Position numbers and translations under genes: made by a program. From VAZQ01 sp963702695 (GTDB lineage Bacteria > Pseudomonadota > Alphaproteobacteria > Rhizobiales > Xanthobacteraceae), in NCBI GenBank assembly GCA_963702695.1, contig CAVPDS010000008.1:160608-224607 (forward strand): a stretch of 64,000 nucleotides of DNA, in the 5' to 3' direction. Shown in pieces: positions 8,078-17,927 of this stretch; position 1 is the first letter of the stretch; each line of letters begins with the position of its first letter. Below the pieces are notes generated by a model. It worked only from the letters and a program-made list of their open reading frames with translations. It was not told the origin of the DNA and did no database searches.

Positions 8078-10552
8078 ATGCGAAACAGAAAATACCTGTT
8101 TGAAACCGCCGCGATCGCGGCGGTGGTTTGCAGCTTCATCGGACTATCGAATCCCATGCTTGCGCAGGGCACGCCGGTGACGGGAGGTTCAGTACTCCTC
8201 CCGGCTCCCGAGCCGCAATTTGGTGGTGTCATTGGCCGCAAGGCCAGTAAATCCAGGCCGGACTTTCCCCAAGCGGTCACGGCTCCGAAGGGGGCGCCAA
8301 ACGTCCTCCTGATCATGACTGACGACACGGGCTTCGGAGCCTCGAGCACGTTCGGCGGTCCTATACCAACGCCGAACCTTGAACGCGTCTACCAACACGG
8401 GCTGTGCTACAATCAGTTCCACACCACCGCTCTGTGTTCACCGACGCGGGCCGCGCTTCTCACCGGCCGCAACCATCACAGCGTCGGCTTCGGCAATATC
8501 TCGGAATTCGCCAGCGGGTATCCGGGCTACAACTCGATCCTTCCGAAGAGCGCCGGCACGATCGGCAACATTCTCGTCGGCAACGGATACAATACCTCTT
8601 GGTTCGGCAAGAACCACTTGATACCCGACTGGCTGGAAAGCCCGGATGGGCCCTTTGACCAGTGGGCGAGCGGGCTGGGCTTCGAGTACTTCTACGGGTT
8701 CCTCGGCGGAGACACCGACAACTGGCACCCGGCGCTTTTCGAAAACACCAAGCCAGTTCTGCCGCCCGTGGGAGACCCGAACTACATTCTCATCCGCGAC
8801 ATGGGCGATCGCGCGATCAATTGGATTCGCACCCAACATGCGATTGCGCCCGACAAGCCCTTCCTCATGTACTTCGCACCCGGCAACGGCCACGCGCCGC
8901 ACCATGCGACGAAGGACTGGATCGCCAAGTTCAAGGGGAAGTTCGACCAAGGCTGGGACAAACAGCGGGAGGAGACACTGGCGAACCAGAAGCGGCTGGG
9001 CATTGTGCCGGCCGACACGGTGCTGACACCGCGACCAAAGGACATCCCGGCGTGGGATTCGCTGAACGCGGACCAGAAGAAGGTCTACGCACGAATGATG
9101 GAGGTGTATGCGGCGGCGGTTGCGCAAAGCGATTATGAAATAGGTCGCGTTATCGACAGTCTGGAGGAGTCGGGTCAACTCGACAACACGTTGATTATCT
9201 ACATCGAGGGCGACAACGGCGCCAGCGGTGAAGGCACGCTGGAAGGAACGACGAACGAGTTGGGCGGCAACCTGGAGCCAGAGTCGCTTGCGTTCAAGCT
9301 GTCGATGCTGGACGCGCTTGGAAGCGATCGGACCTACAATCACTATCCGGTGGGTTGGGCCCACGCGATGGACACCCCCTTCCAGTGGACCAAGCAAGTC
9401 GCGTCGCACTTCGGCGGGACGCGGAACGGAATGTGCTTGAGCTGGCCGAATCGCATCAAGGCCCACGGGGAAATCCGCTCCCAGTTCTCCCATGTCATCG
9501 ACATCGTGCCGACGATCTTGGACGCTGTCGGCGTGCAGGCCCCTCTGATCCTCAACGGCGTGACGCAAATGCCGTTGGAAGGTGTCAGCATGGCCTATAC
9601 GTTCGGCGATGCGAAAGCCCCGACGCGGCACATGACCCAGTATTTTGAGATCGTCGCCAACCGCGGGCTTTACGACAATGGTTGGATTGCCAGTACCACG
9701 CCGCTGCGACCGCCGTGGGTGGTGACGGGCGCCGAGCCTGATCCCGATGACTTCCCCTGGGAGCTCTACAATGTGGCAGAGGACTTCAGCCAATCGAAGG
9801 ATCTTGCCAAGGAGAACCCCAAGAAGCTCCTCGATTTGCAGTCACGTTTTCTGATCGAGGCGGCCAGGCACAATGTGCTGCCCATCAATTCCAGTTTCGC
9901 CGACCGGGCGAACCCGGCGCTTCGCCCCAGCTTCAATGTCGGACGGACGGACTTTACGTACTATCCGGGCATGATCCGCATCCCGGAGGCGAATGCTCCG
10001 GACATCAAGAACAAGTCGTTCCACATCACCGCTGATGTTGAAATCCCGGAAGGCGGGGCCGATGGCATCCTCGTGACCCAGGGCGGACGGTTCGGTGGCT
10101 GGGGTTTGCTCGTGCTCGACGGTAAACCGATGTTTGCCTACGCGTACTCGAACCAGGATGGGGACAAGTATCCCGACCAGAAGAAGAGCAAGACGCGCAT
10201 CGCCGGCGGTGAAAAGCTCACCCCGGGCAAGCACACGATCTCGTTCGACTTCGCCTACGACGGCGGTGGCATCGGCATGGGCGGACGGGGGACGCTTTCA
10301 GTCGATGGCACCAAGGTGGCCGAGGGTCGCGTTGAGAAAACCGCGCCCTTCCGGTTCTCGCTGGACGAAAGTTTCGACGTCGGCGAGGACACTGGAACGC
10401 CGGTCATCGACGAGTACGACCCCAAGATGCCGTTCAAGTTCAGTGGCACGCTGAAGAAGGTCGAGGTCAAACTCGACGCCGATCAACTCACTCCGCAAAA
10501 ACGCGGCGAACTTGAGCGACTCAAAAGCGACTTCGCGTTGCGAATGCAGTGA
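8078..10552 (+). CDS. Large Sec-exported arylsulfatase 2 (C-S-P-T-R motif)
   Basis: The protein has 824 residues from the ATG at 8078, which has GGAGG six bases upstream; a TTG four codons earlier is less likely. A Sec-type signal peptide without twin arginines (TAAIAAVVCSFIGLSNPMLAQ) distinguishes it from the other three sulfatases. The catalytic domain has VLLIMTDDTGFGASSTFGG, the activation motif CSPTRAALLTGR with Cys120, and IYIEGDNGASGEGTLEGT. After about residue 620 comes a beta-rich C-terminal domain (FHITADVEIPEGGADGI and following), seen in the roughly 780-residue arylsulfatases. Because Sec substrates cross unfolded, the cytoplasmic FGE would have to act during or just after translation. 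Confidence 0.93.
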   Translation: MRNRKYLFETAAIAAVVCSFIGLSNPMLAQGTPVTGGSVLLPAPEPQFGGVIGRKASKSRPDFPQAVTAPKGAPNVLLIMTDDTGFGASSTFGGPIPTPNLERVYQHGLCYNQFHTTALCSPTRAALLTGRNHHSVGFGNISEFASGYPGYNSILPKSAGTIGNILVGNGYNTSWFGKNHLIPDWLESPDGPFDQWASGLGFEYFYGFLGGDTDNWHPALFENTKPVLPPVGDPNYILIRDMGDRAINWIRTQHAIAPDKPFLMYFAPGNGHAPHHATKDWIAKFKGKFDQGWDKQREETLANQKRLGIVPADTVLTPRPKDIPAWDSLNADQKKVYARMMEVYAAAVAQSDYEIGRVIDSLEESGQLDNTLIIYIEGDNGASGEGTLEGTTNELGGNLEPESLAFKLSMLDALGSDRTYNHYPVGWAHAMDTPFQWTKQVASHFGGTRNGMCLSWPNRIKAHGEIRSQFSHVIDIVPTILDAVGVQAPLILNGVTQMPLEGVSMAYTFGDAKAPTRHMTQYFEIVANRGLYDNGWIASTTPLRPPWVVTGAEPDPDDFPWELYNVAEDFSQSKDLAKENPKKLLDLQSRFLIEAARHNVLPINSSFADRANPALRPSFNVGRTDFTYYPGMIRIPEANAPDIKNKSFHITADVEIPEGGADGILVTQGGRFGGWGLLVLDGKPMFAYAYSNQDGDKYPDQKKSKTRIAGGEKLTPGKHTISFDFAYDGGGIGMGGRGTLSVDGTKVAEGRVEKTAPFRFSLDESFDVGEDTGTPVIDEYDPKMPFKFSGTLKKVEVKLDADQLTPQKRGELERLKSDFALRMQ

Positions 10553-10659
10553 AGGCTGGTGGGGCGCCCCTGACGGCAGTGGGCAATCTCGATCCCGAAA
10601 CGTCGCCAACGAGAACGGCGAAAGGATTTGAATTCGCCAGCGGACATAAGGGGCAGGTC

Positions 10660-12078
10660 ATGGGCACTAAGAAAGCAATCGTCCTCGCATTCGCGTTCTC
10701 ATGCACCGCAGCAGCGGCGCAAGCCCAAACGCTTTCTGCCCAGGACCTCGCCCGCCGCACCATCGAGCGGCGGGCGGTAGAAGCCGTGATCTGGGGCATG
10801 CCTGCGGTCAATCTCGACCTGATGCTTCAGGCCATGATCAACAGCGCCAAGGGCAAGCCCAATCAGATCGTCTACTGGTCGCGGCTGCCGGACTGGAAGA
10901 ACCAGACGCTCACGCCGAATCCAGACGTCATCTATCTGATGCCGTTCTTCAATACCAAGGACGTCGGTCCCATGGTGCTGGAAATCCCGCCGGCCGACGA
11001 CGGCGTGATCAACGGCACGGTGATGGATGCCTGGCAGGTGCCGCTGGAGGATGTCGGGCCGGCCGGCGTCGACAAGGGCAAGGGCGGCAAATATCTGATC
11101 CTGCCCCCCAACCATTCGGCCGCGGTTCCGGACGGCTACATCGCTCTGACTTCGCCGAACTATCAGGGCTATGCGCTGCTGCGTTCGATCCTCAACAGCG
11201 GCAGCGATGCCGATGTCGCGAAGGCCGTCGCCTATGCCAAGCGGATCAAAGTGTATCCGCTTTCCCAGGCAGCTAATCCTCCGCCCACAGTATTCGTCGA
11301 CGCGATCGACGTGGTCTACAACTCCACAATCCCCTACGACCTGCGCTTCTTCCAGTCGCTCGACCGCGTGGTGCAAACGGAGCCGTGGCTGCCACGCGAC
11401 AAGCTGATGATCGACATGCTCAAGTCGATCGGCATCGAGAAGGGCAAGCCGTTCAATCCCGATGCGCAAACGAAGAACGTTCTGAACTCAGCTGCCCGCG
11501 AAGCGCATGCCCTCCTCGAAGTCAAATATGAGGGCATGTTCAAACCCTATTTCGACATCAGCCGATGGGCGCTTCCGGCGATGCCCGACTATCTCAAGGC
11601 ATCGTCGGACGGCTTTTCCGATCCCGATGCATATCCCGTCGACAGCCGTGGCATTGAGTTTACCATTGCCTTCTTCACGCCCAAGCATCTCGGGCAAGGC
11701 CAGTCCTATCTGATGACGCTGAAGGACAAGGACGGGCAGTCTCTCGACGGCGGCAAGAGCTATCGCCTCGCCGTACCGGCGAATGCGCCGGTGAGCCAGT
11801 ACTGGTCGGCGACGGTCTACGACCGCGCCACCCACGGCCTGATCCGCAACATGGTGCGATCCGGCCGCGGCTCGCAAAGTCCCGGGCTGCAGAAGAACGA
11901 GGACGGGTCGGTGGATATCTGGTTCGGACCGAAGGCGCCAGCCGGCAAAGACGCGAACTGGGTGCCGACGAACCCGAACGGACAGTTCGAAGTGCTGTTC
12001 CGCCTGTATGGTCCGGAAAAGCCTTTTGTCGACAAGACGTGGAAGCTGCCGGATATCGAGCAGGTCGCTGCTCAGTAA
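10660..12078 (+). CDS. DUF1254/DUF1214 secreted protein, copy 1
   Basis: The 472-residue product starts at an ATG preceded by AAGGGG. It has a Sec signal peptide (AIVLAFAFSCTAAAAQAQ). The N-terminal DUF1254 part contains AVEAVIWGMPAVNLDLM and LTPNPDVIYLMPFF; the C-terminal DUF1214 part contains DGGKSYRLAVPANAPVSQYW and NEDGSVDIWFGPKAPAGKDA. No biochemical role is established for the family. The gene is 107 bases downstream of sulfatase 2 and in the same direction, followed at 14 bases by a second, Tat-exported family member, so it is probably in the sulfatase transcript. It could bind or modify a substrate in the periplasm; this is speculation. Confidence 0.88.
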   Translation: MGTKKAIVLAFAFSCTAAAAQAQTLSAQDLARRTIERRAVEAVIWGMPAVNLDLMLQAMINSAKGKPNQIVYWSRLPDWKNQTLTPNPDVIYLMPFFNTKDVGPMVLEIPPADDGVINGTVMDAWQVPLEDVGPAGVDKGKGGKYLILPPNHSAAVPDGYIALTSPNYQGYALLRSILNSGSDADVAKAVAYAKRIKVYPLSQAANPPPTVFVDAIDVVYNSTIPYDLRFFQSLDRVVQTEPWLPRDKLMIDMLKSIGIEKGKPFNPDAQTKNVLNSAAREAHALLEVKYEGMFKPYFDISRWALPAMPDYLKASSDGFSDPDAYPVDSRGIEFTIAFFTPKHLGQGQSYLMTLKDKDGQSLDGGKSYRLAVPANAPVSQYWSATVYDRATHGLIRNMVRSGRGSQSPGLQKNEDGSVDIWFGPKAPAGKDANWVPTNPNGQFEVLFRLYGPEKPFVDKTWKLPDIEQVAAQ

Positions 12079-12092
12079 TCGGAGGATGTGCG

Positions 12093-13594
12093 ATGAAACC
12101 CAATCGTCGAGAAACGCTCTCGTTGCTGTCGAGCGCCCCTGCTGCGCTTGGAATCCTCTCTGTCGCCGGCATGGCCGCCCACGCCCAGGATGCGAAACCG
12201 GGCGCACCGTCACGACCACAGGCCAACTCACAAAAAATCGAGACGCGCATCGGCACGCTCGAATTCACCCACGACTTCGCCAACGGCTATCCGACCGACG
12301 CGACGATCGACAAGCTCTACGACGAGCGCGATTTTCAGCGGGCGTGCCAGGCCTATCTCTGGTCCGTTCCGGCGGTCTCGTTTGCGTCATGGCAGCGCGG
12401 CGTCACGCAACAACTCGGCGCCAAGAACGGCCAGGTCGTCGCGATCCTGTCGCTCGAAGCCCGGCGCGGCATCCTGACTGCGAACGCCACGACACCTTAT
12501 TACCTCGGGTTCGCCGAACTCTCCGCGGGGCCGCTGGTCATGGTGATCCCGCCGCGCGGCGTACAAGGCGGGATCAGTGACGCGTGGCAACGGACTATTC
12601 CGGGCACCGAATCCCCCGGCACATACCTCATACTCGCTCCTGGGCAGAAGGCGCCAGAGAACGTGTCCGGCTACACTGTGCGGGAGTCGCTGACCTTCAA
12701 TATTTTTCTTGGTTTGCGCCTGACCGACGCAGACCCGGAGCGGGCGAAGGAGGCGTTGGCGCAGCTGCAGATGTATCCTTACGCCCAACGCGCAAATCCC
12801 CCGAAGGTGGACATCCTCGACGCCGGCACGAAACATGGAGCGGGCTGCCGCCGCGCGGGATGGAATACTGGCAGCGTGTCAACGACGTGATCCAGACTGA
12901 ACCTGTCGAGCCGCGCGATATTTTCTTCCACGCCATGTTGCGGCCGCTCGGTCTGGAAAAGGGCAAGCCCTTCAGGCCGGACGCACGGCAGACAAAGATC
13001 CTGACCGACGCCGCTTTGATCGGCGAGGCCATGGCAAAGGCCAACTCGGCGGATCGTCGTTTCGCTGGCGACCGATTTCGGCCCGATGCGCATTGGGACT
13101 TCGCTTTGCAGCTCGATGCCGATAACCCCGACGCCTTCTGGAACCTGCTCGACGAACGGGCATCGTGGTTCTACGAGGCCGTGGGCGCGGGCCCGGCGAT
13201 GGCGCCCAAGCGCCCGGGACCGTCTTCGGCGTACCTCAGCGCATACAAGGACAAGGCCGGGCAATGGCTGGATGGCGGCAACTCGTATCGCCTACGCGTG
13301 CCGCCAAATCCGCCAATCCAGCTGTTCTGGTCGGTCACGCTCTATGACGTCGATACGCGGGCACTGATCCTGAACGAGCAGAAGATTGCCGATCGCTCGT
13401 CGCGTATGAATTTGCGCAATAACGCGGACGGTTCGGTGGATATCCATTGTGGGCCGAAGGCGCCGGCCGGCTTCGAGCAGAACTGGATTCCCACAGTCCC
13501 GGGCAAGAACTGGTTTGCGTATTTCCGGTTCTACCAGCCGACCGAAACCTACTTCGATCGCTCCTGGCCGTTGCCGGACTTCGCGCAAGTTTAG
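12093..13594 (+). pseudogene. DUF1254/DUF1214 Tat-exported protein, copy 2, frameshifted
   Basis: The reading frame starts at an ATG with GGAGGATG upstream and encodes a twin-arginine signal (NRRETLSLLSSAPAALGILS). It continues through the DUF1254 part to KVDILDAGTK near 12837, then runs off frame. The correct continuation, WSGLPPRGMEYWQRVND to the DUF1214 motifs GGNSYRLRVPPNPPIQLFW and NADGSVDIHCGPKAPAGFEQ, is in the next frame and ends at 13594. The total of 1502 bases is one short of 501 codons, so one lost base near 12838 explains the break. Everything else is intact, so either the gene is freshly inactivated or the assembly is wrong at this base. Confidence 0.85.
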
Positions 13595-13654
13595 GCCGAG
13601 GTTAGCCCGACACATTTCCAGAGCGCGTTACGCGCACTAAGATCGGAGAGCAAA

Positions 13655-15205
13655 ATGCCGGCGAAAACCACACGCGATTGCGCGCTTGATCGCCGTAGCA
13701 TCCTGCTCGGCGGCACTACGCTTGCCGCTGCGTCTGCATTTGGTACCGCCGCGCCGATGCGAGTCGCACAGGCGCAGGAGCCGCCGGTGCAATCGAAACC
13801 CAACATCCTGTTCATGCTCAGTGACAACGTCGGCTATGGCGTGCCGTCCTGCTACAACGGCGGCATCCTCGACACGCCCACGCCACGCCTCGACAAGCTC
13901 GCCGCCGAAGGCCTGCGGCTCACGAACTTCAACGTCGAGAACCAGTGTACGCCCAGCCGTGCCGCGCTCATGACCGGACGTCTGCCGATCCGTTCCGGCA
14001 TCGGCAAGGCGATTGCGGCAGGTGCCCCCGGCGGACTGCACCCGTGGGAGATCACGATTGCGGAGATGCTCGGCGACGCCGGCTACCGCACGGCGATGTT
14101 CGGGAAATGGCACCTCGGCGCGGGTCAGGGTCGTTTGCCGACCGATCAGGGCTTTGACGAGTGGTTCGGCTTCGAGACCACCGACATCATCTATTGGGCC
14201 GGCAAGCCCGGCATGCCGCTGAAAGACGTGGACTACATCCGGGAGGCCAGGAAGGGCGAAACGCCCCGCAATCTGCAGGTGTATGACGAGGAGACCCGCC
14301 GACAGATCGACCGGATGCTGACCGATCGCGCGGTCGACTACGTTGCAAACGCCAGCAAGAGTGACCGGCCATTCTTTCTCTACGTGCCGTTCGCCTTCGC
14401 CCACCATCCCGCGCTCGCCCACCCCGATTTCAAAGGAAGGTCACCTGCAGGTGAGTTCGGCGACAGCCTGATAGAGCACGACTACAACGTCGGACGCATT
14501 CTCGACGCGCTTACGGCCGCCGGTCTTGATGACAACACCGTTGTTGTGTGGGCGAGCGACAATGGCCCGTCGCCGCTCCCGACCGTCACACCCTGGTGGA
14601 CAATCGGCAACTCGGGTCCATGGCGTGGAGAGATTGGAACGGTGCTGGAAGGAAACATCCGCACCCCCTGCATCATCCGATGGCCGGGCAAGATTCCCGG
14701 CGGGCGGGTCAGCAACCAGATCGTCGCCATCGTCGATTTCTTCCCGACGCTTGCCCGCATTGCCGGTGGGAAGGTCCCGACCGACCGTCCTATCGACGGC
14801 GTGGATCAACTCGACTTCTTTATGGGTCGACAGGAGAAATCGAACCGCGAGCACGTCCTCCTTTTCCTCGGCCAGAAGCTCATGGGGGTCAAATGGCGGA
14901 ACTACAAGATTCATCTGGACGGGCTCGATCGCGTCGATGGCACCATTGAAGACTGGTCTTTCCCGCGTGCCTTCAACCTGGCGGCCGACCCGAAGGAACG
15001 TTGGAACATCATCTGGCAGAACACGTGGATCGGCGAGGAGATAGGCCCATTCGTTGCCGCCTACGCGGCGAGCGTAAAGAAGTATCCGAACCTCGCGGGC
15101 GGCCAGCCCAACGATCAGCAGCCGCACTACGGCGCGGAGAATGCCGCCGCCGAAACCGGCGCGGAAGGCGTGCCAGGCAAGCTGGAGTCGCTACGGCAGC
15201 ATTGA
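13655..15205 (+). CDS. Tat-exported type-I sulfatase 3 (C-T-P-S-R motif)
   Basis: A 516-residue sulfatase with twin-arginine signal DRRSILLGGTTLAAASAFG and likely cleavage near VAQAQ. Motifs in order: SKPNILFMLSDNVGYG, CTPSRAALMTGR with Cys98 as formylglycine site, MFGKWHLGAGQG with the conserved Lys and His, and VVWASDNGPSPL. It is closely related to the next gene over its whole length, including the signal peptide, so the two arose by tandem duplication. It lies 60 bases after the DUF1254 copy 2. The sequence begins and ends like an intact enzyme; the sulfate ester it hydrolyses is not predictable. Confidence 0.93.
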   Translation: MPAKTTRDCALDRRSILLGGTTLAAASAFGTAAPMRVAQAQEPPVQSKPNILFMLSDNVGYGVPSCYNGGILDTPTPRLDKLAAEGLRLTNFNVENQCTPSRAALMTGRLPIRSGIGKAIAAGAPGGLHPWEITIAEMLGDAGYRTAMFGKWHLGAGQGRLPTDQGFDEWFGFETTDIIYWAGKPGMPLKDVDYIREARKGETPRNLQVYDEETRRQIDRMLTDRAVDYVANASKSDRPFFLYVPFAFAHHPALAHPDFKGRSPAGEFGDSLIEHDYNVGRILDALTAAGLDDNTVVVWASDNGPSPLPTVTPWWTIGNSGPWRGEIGTVLEGNIRTPCIIRWPGKIPGGRVSNQIVAIVDFFPTLARIAGGKVPTDRPIDGVDQLDFFMGRQEKSNREHVLLFLGQKLMGVKWRNYKIHLDGLDRVDGTIEDWSFPRAFNLAADPKERWNIIWQNTWIGEEIGPFVAAYAASVKKYPNLAGGQPNDQQPHYGAENAAAETGAEGVPGKLESLRQH

Positions 15206-15215
15206 GGAGCAACTC

Positions 15216-16722
15216 GTGGGTATCGAGAACGATCAAGACGAGACGAAAACTGGGACCACGGCGTCGGCCGACGCGCTCAATCGCCGTCACGTGCTGCTTG
15301 GCGGCACAACTCTCGCCGCCGCGTCCGCGATTGGCGCCACCGCGCCGATGCAGGTCGCACAAGCCCAAGCGCCGTCTGACGCAGACGAAGCCGAACATCC
15401 TGTTCATCCTGGTCGACAATCTCGGTTATGGCGAACTGGGCGTCTACGGCGGCGGCGCGACGCGCGGCGCGCCGACCCCGCGCATCGACAAGCTCGCAAG
15501 CGAGGGCTTGCGCCTCACCAACATGAACATGGAGGCGCAGTGCACGCCGAGCCGCTCGGCCATCCTGACCGGACGCTACGCGATACGCTCGGGCACCCAC
15601 TCGGTGCCGTTCGGCGGCGTGGCGGACGGTCTCACGCAATGGGAAGTGACGATGGCCGAGTCATTGTCAGCCGTCGGTTACGCGACGGCGCTCAACGGCA
15701 AATGGCACCTCGGCAGCCATGATGGCCGCCTCCCCAACGACCAGGGCTTTGATGAATGGTACGGCATTCCGCGAACCACCGACGAGGCGATGTGGCCGGG
15801 CTCGGCCGGCTACTCGCCGACCATCATGCCACCGGAACAGATCATGGAAGGACGCAAGGGCGAGAAGAGCCGCGAGCTGCTAGTCTACGATCTGGAGCAA
15901 CGTCGGCTGATTGACGCCGAGATCACGCGGCGCTCGATCGCGTTCATGGAGCGCCAGTCGCTGGCCCGCAAGCCCTTCTTCGCCTACGCAACTCTGACGC
16001 AGCCGCATTTGCCGACGCTGCCGAACCCGGCATTTGCGGGCAAAACCGGCAATGGCGACTGGGCCGACATGCTGGCCGAAATGGATTACAACGTCGGACA
16101 GATGCTCGACGCGGTGGACCGGCTCGGCATCCGCGACAACACAATTGTGATCTTTGCCAGCGACAACGGGCCGGAGTTTATCAAGCCTTGGGATGGCTGG
16201 GCTGGTCCTTGGCGTGGCCAATACTTCACCGCATGGGAAGGCGGCATCCGCGTGCCGTTCATGATCCGTTGGCCCGGTAAAGTGCCTGCGGGGCGAGTGA
16301 GCGACGAGATCGTTCACGCGGTCGACATTTTCCCGACACTGGCGAGCGTCGTCGGTGCCGCCGTGCCGAATGACCGCCCGATCGATGGTGTCGATCAGTC
16401 CGGCTTCTTCATGGGTAAGACCGAGAATTCGGCTCGCGAGGGGATACTGATCTGGTGCGCCGACCGCCTGCAGGCGGTGAAGTGGCGGAATTTCAAGGTG
16501 CACTTCTATCAGCAGGACACCATGGTTTCGCCGCCGGTCAAGCTTGCAATTCCACTACTGTTCAACCTCTACACGAACCCGCGCGAGGATGAGACTAAGG
16601 TCATCACCGATAGCTGGATTTTCGGCCCAGTGCTGAAGATGGTCGGTGAATTCGAAGCGAGCGTGAAGAAGCATCCTCTCGTCGCAATGGGGACGCCTGA
16701 TCCCTACCTGCCGCCGAATTAG
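15216..16722 (+). pseudogene. Tat-exported type-I sulfatase 4, frameshifted near its signal peptide
   Basis: Translation would begin at the GTG at 15216, after GAGGAGC, and gives a twin-arginine signal LNRRHVLLGGTTLAAASAIG that is nearly identical to that of sulfatase 3. Near 15385 (after about residue 53, AQAQAPSD) the frame is lost. The sulfatase continues one frame over: TKPNILFILVDNLGYGELGV, CTPSRSAILTGR (Cys codon at 15541), LNGKWHLGSHDG and IFASDNGPEF, ending at 16722. The length of 1507 bases is one more than 502 codons, so one extra base explains it. Without correction the exported enzyme cannot be made; an internal start would lack the signal. Confidence 0.85.
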
Positions 16723-16879
16723 CAATACTCGGGGAAACGCACCGGATAGTCGCTGTCAGCGGGGGCCGAGCAGACGCCACCTACCTTAGCCCGACACGCA
16801 TAGTCCAAGGGGCGCCTTTGGTTTGCGGCGACTGGTGGAGAGCAGCTCCCCCGGGCATGAGCACCCGACACGTTCGGTC

Positions 16880-17095
16880 CTAATCCGAAGTGAGAGCCGC
16901 GGGCGCCAGCCGCGGCCAGGCCCGCAATAACGCTTCGTGTGCGACCTCCGTGACGACGCGGCTGTCGGAGGCGCGCTCGGCCATCACCACAAGCCGCCAG
17001 GGATGGTCGGCAAGACGTGAGGCCAGCGACCATTCAGCCTCGGCGCATTCGTCGCGGACCGCTTGCCGGCGCACTGGTTCGCCTTCCGCCGGCAC
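16880..17095 (-). pseudogene. nSTAND ATPase fragment (end of NTPase region)
   Basis: About 71 residues resemble the stretch after the NACHT/STAND ATPase core of large multidomain proteins that end in WD40 or TPR repeats: RLADHPWRLVVMAERASD followed by VVTEVAHEALLRAWPRL. The EVAHEALLRAWP pattern is a hallmark of these novel-STAND proteins. There is no P-loop upstream and no sensor repeats downstream before sulfatase 4, so this is a scrap of a gene normally above 1000 residues. Some nSTAND proteins are phage-defence (Avs-like) or signalling ATPases; which kind this was cannot be told. Confidence 0.55.
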
Positions 17096-17167
17096 GATCG
17101 CTAGCTAGTAAGAACGTGCTACTTTCCTCCGGAAGTTGGTCTGAGGGCAAGTGGCTGGGAGGATGTG

Positions 17168-17646
17168 ATGAACTTTCATCGCCGAGAGTTTCTGCATGTG
17201 GCCGCAGCCGCTGCCGCGCTTCCGTTGGCACCACATGTCGCGCGAGCGCAGGCCTATCCATCGCGGCCGGTACGCATCGTCGTTGGTTTCCCGCCCGGCG
17301 GCCCGAACGACATCGTCGCACGTCTGATCGGTCGCCATCTCTCAGAACGCCTTCACCAGCCGTTCGTCATAGAAAACCGACCGGGTGCCGGCAGCAACAT
17401 AGCGGTCGAAGCCGTCGTTCGCGCTGCCCGGATGGTCATACCCTCGTGCTGTTGAGTACGGCCAACCCAATTAATAGTTCGCTTTATCAAAAACTGTCGT
17501 TCAACCTGCTGCGCGATATCATCCCCGTGGCCGCCATTGCTATCGTGCCGAATGTTCTTGAAGTGAACCCCGATCTTCCAATCAAAAGCGTTCCCGAACT
17601 GATTGGGTACGCGAAGACGAACCCGGGCAAGGAATTTGCCCATTAG
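17168..17646 (+). pseudogene. Broken Bug/TTT-family periplasmic solute receptor
   Basis: From an ATG with GGGAGG upstream the frame encodes a signal peptide (RREFLHVAAAAAALPLAP), then AYPSRPVRIVVGFPPGGPND, IENRPGAGSNIAVEAVV, the start of a tripartite-tricarboxylate (Bug) receptor. At about 17427 a base is missing in a C run. The next frame restores PDGHTLVLLSTANPINSSLY and LPIKSVPELIGYAKTNPGKE, then stops. Only about half of the normal 325-residue receptor is present, so besides the frameshift the 3' half is gone. This is a true pseudogene at the edge of the accessory region. Confidence 0.8.
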
Positions 17647-17927
17647 CTGCCGTGCTCGTGTTTAGCCCCATTTGACAGGCTAAGTCATTGACGCACCACC
17701 TGGTATCTACTTCCCTAGGGACTGCAACGTGCGTAGCGCGAGACTGCTCGGTCCCTTCAGAAGCAGTTTTTGCGCACCCAAGTCCGTCAGCCATTGGGCT
17801 ACTCAATCCGTTTGCCGCTGTTCGCGAATGTTCACTGTGGTGCGCGTTCTGCTGCTAGGGCAGCCGCTAGGGCACTAGCAGGTCGCCTGGAAAATGTCGT
17901 GGATGTTCAGGACGTTAGGATTGCTGA
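17647..17927. other. Non-coding gap between receptor pseudogene and tRNA-Ser
   Basis: About 280 bases with no credible gene on either strand. A short repeated GCTAGGGCA/GCTAGGGCACTAG motif lies near 17854-17880. I looked for integrase remnants or a copy of the tRNA 3' end, as expected beside an integration site, and saw none. Confidence 0.4.

Noticed and set aside
8438..9793. 451-codon open frame opposite sulfatase 2
   Set aside because: It mirrors the codon structure of a strongly supported sulfatase on the other strand and encodes low-complexity Arg/His/Val-rich sequence with no motif.
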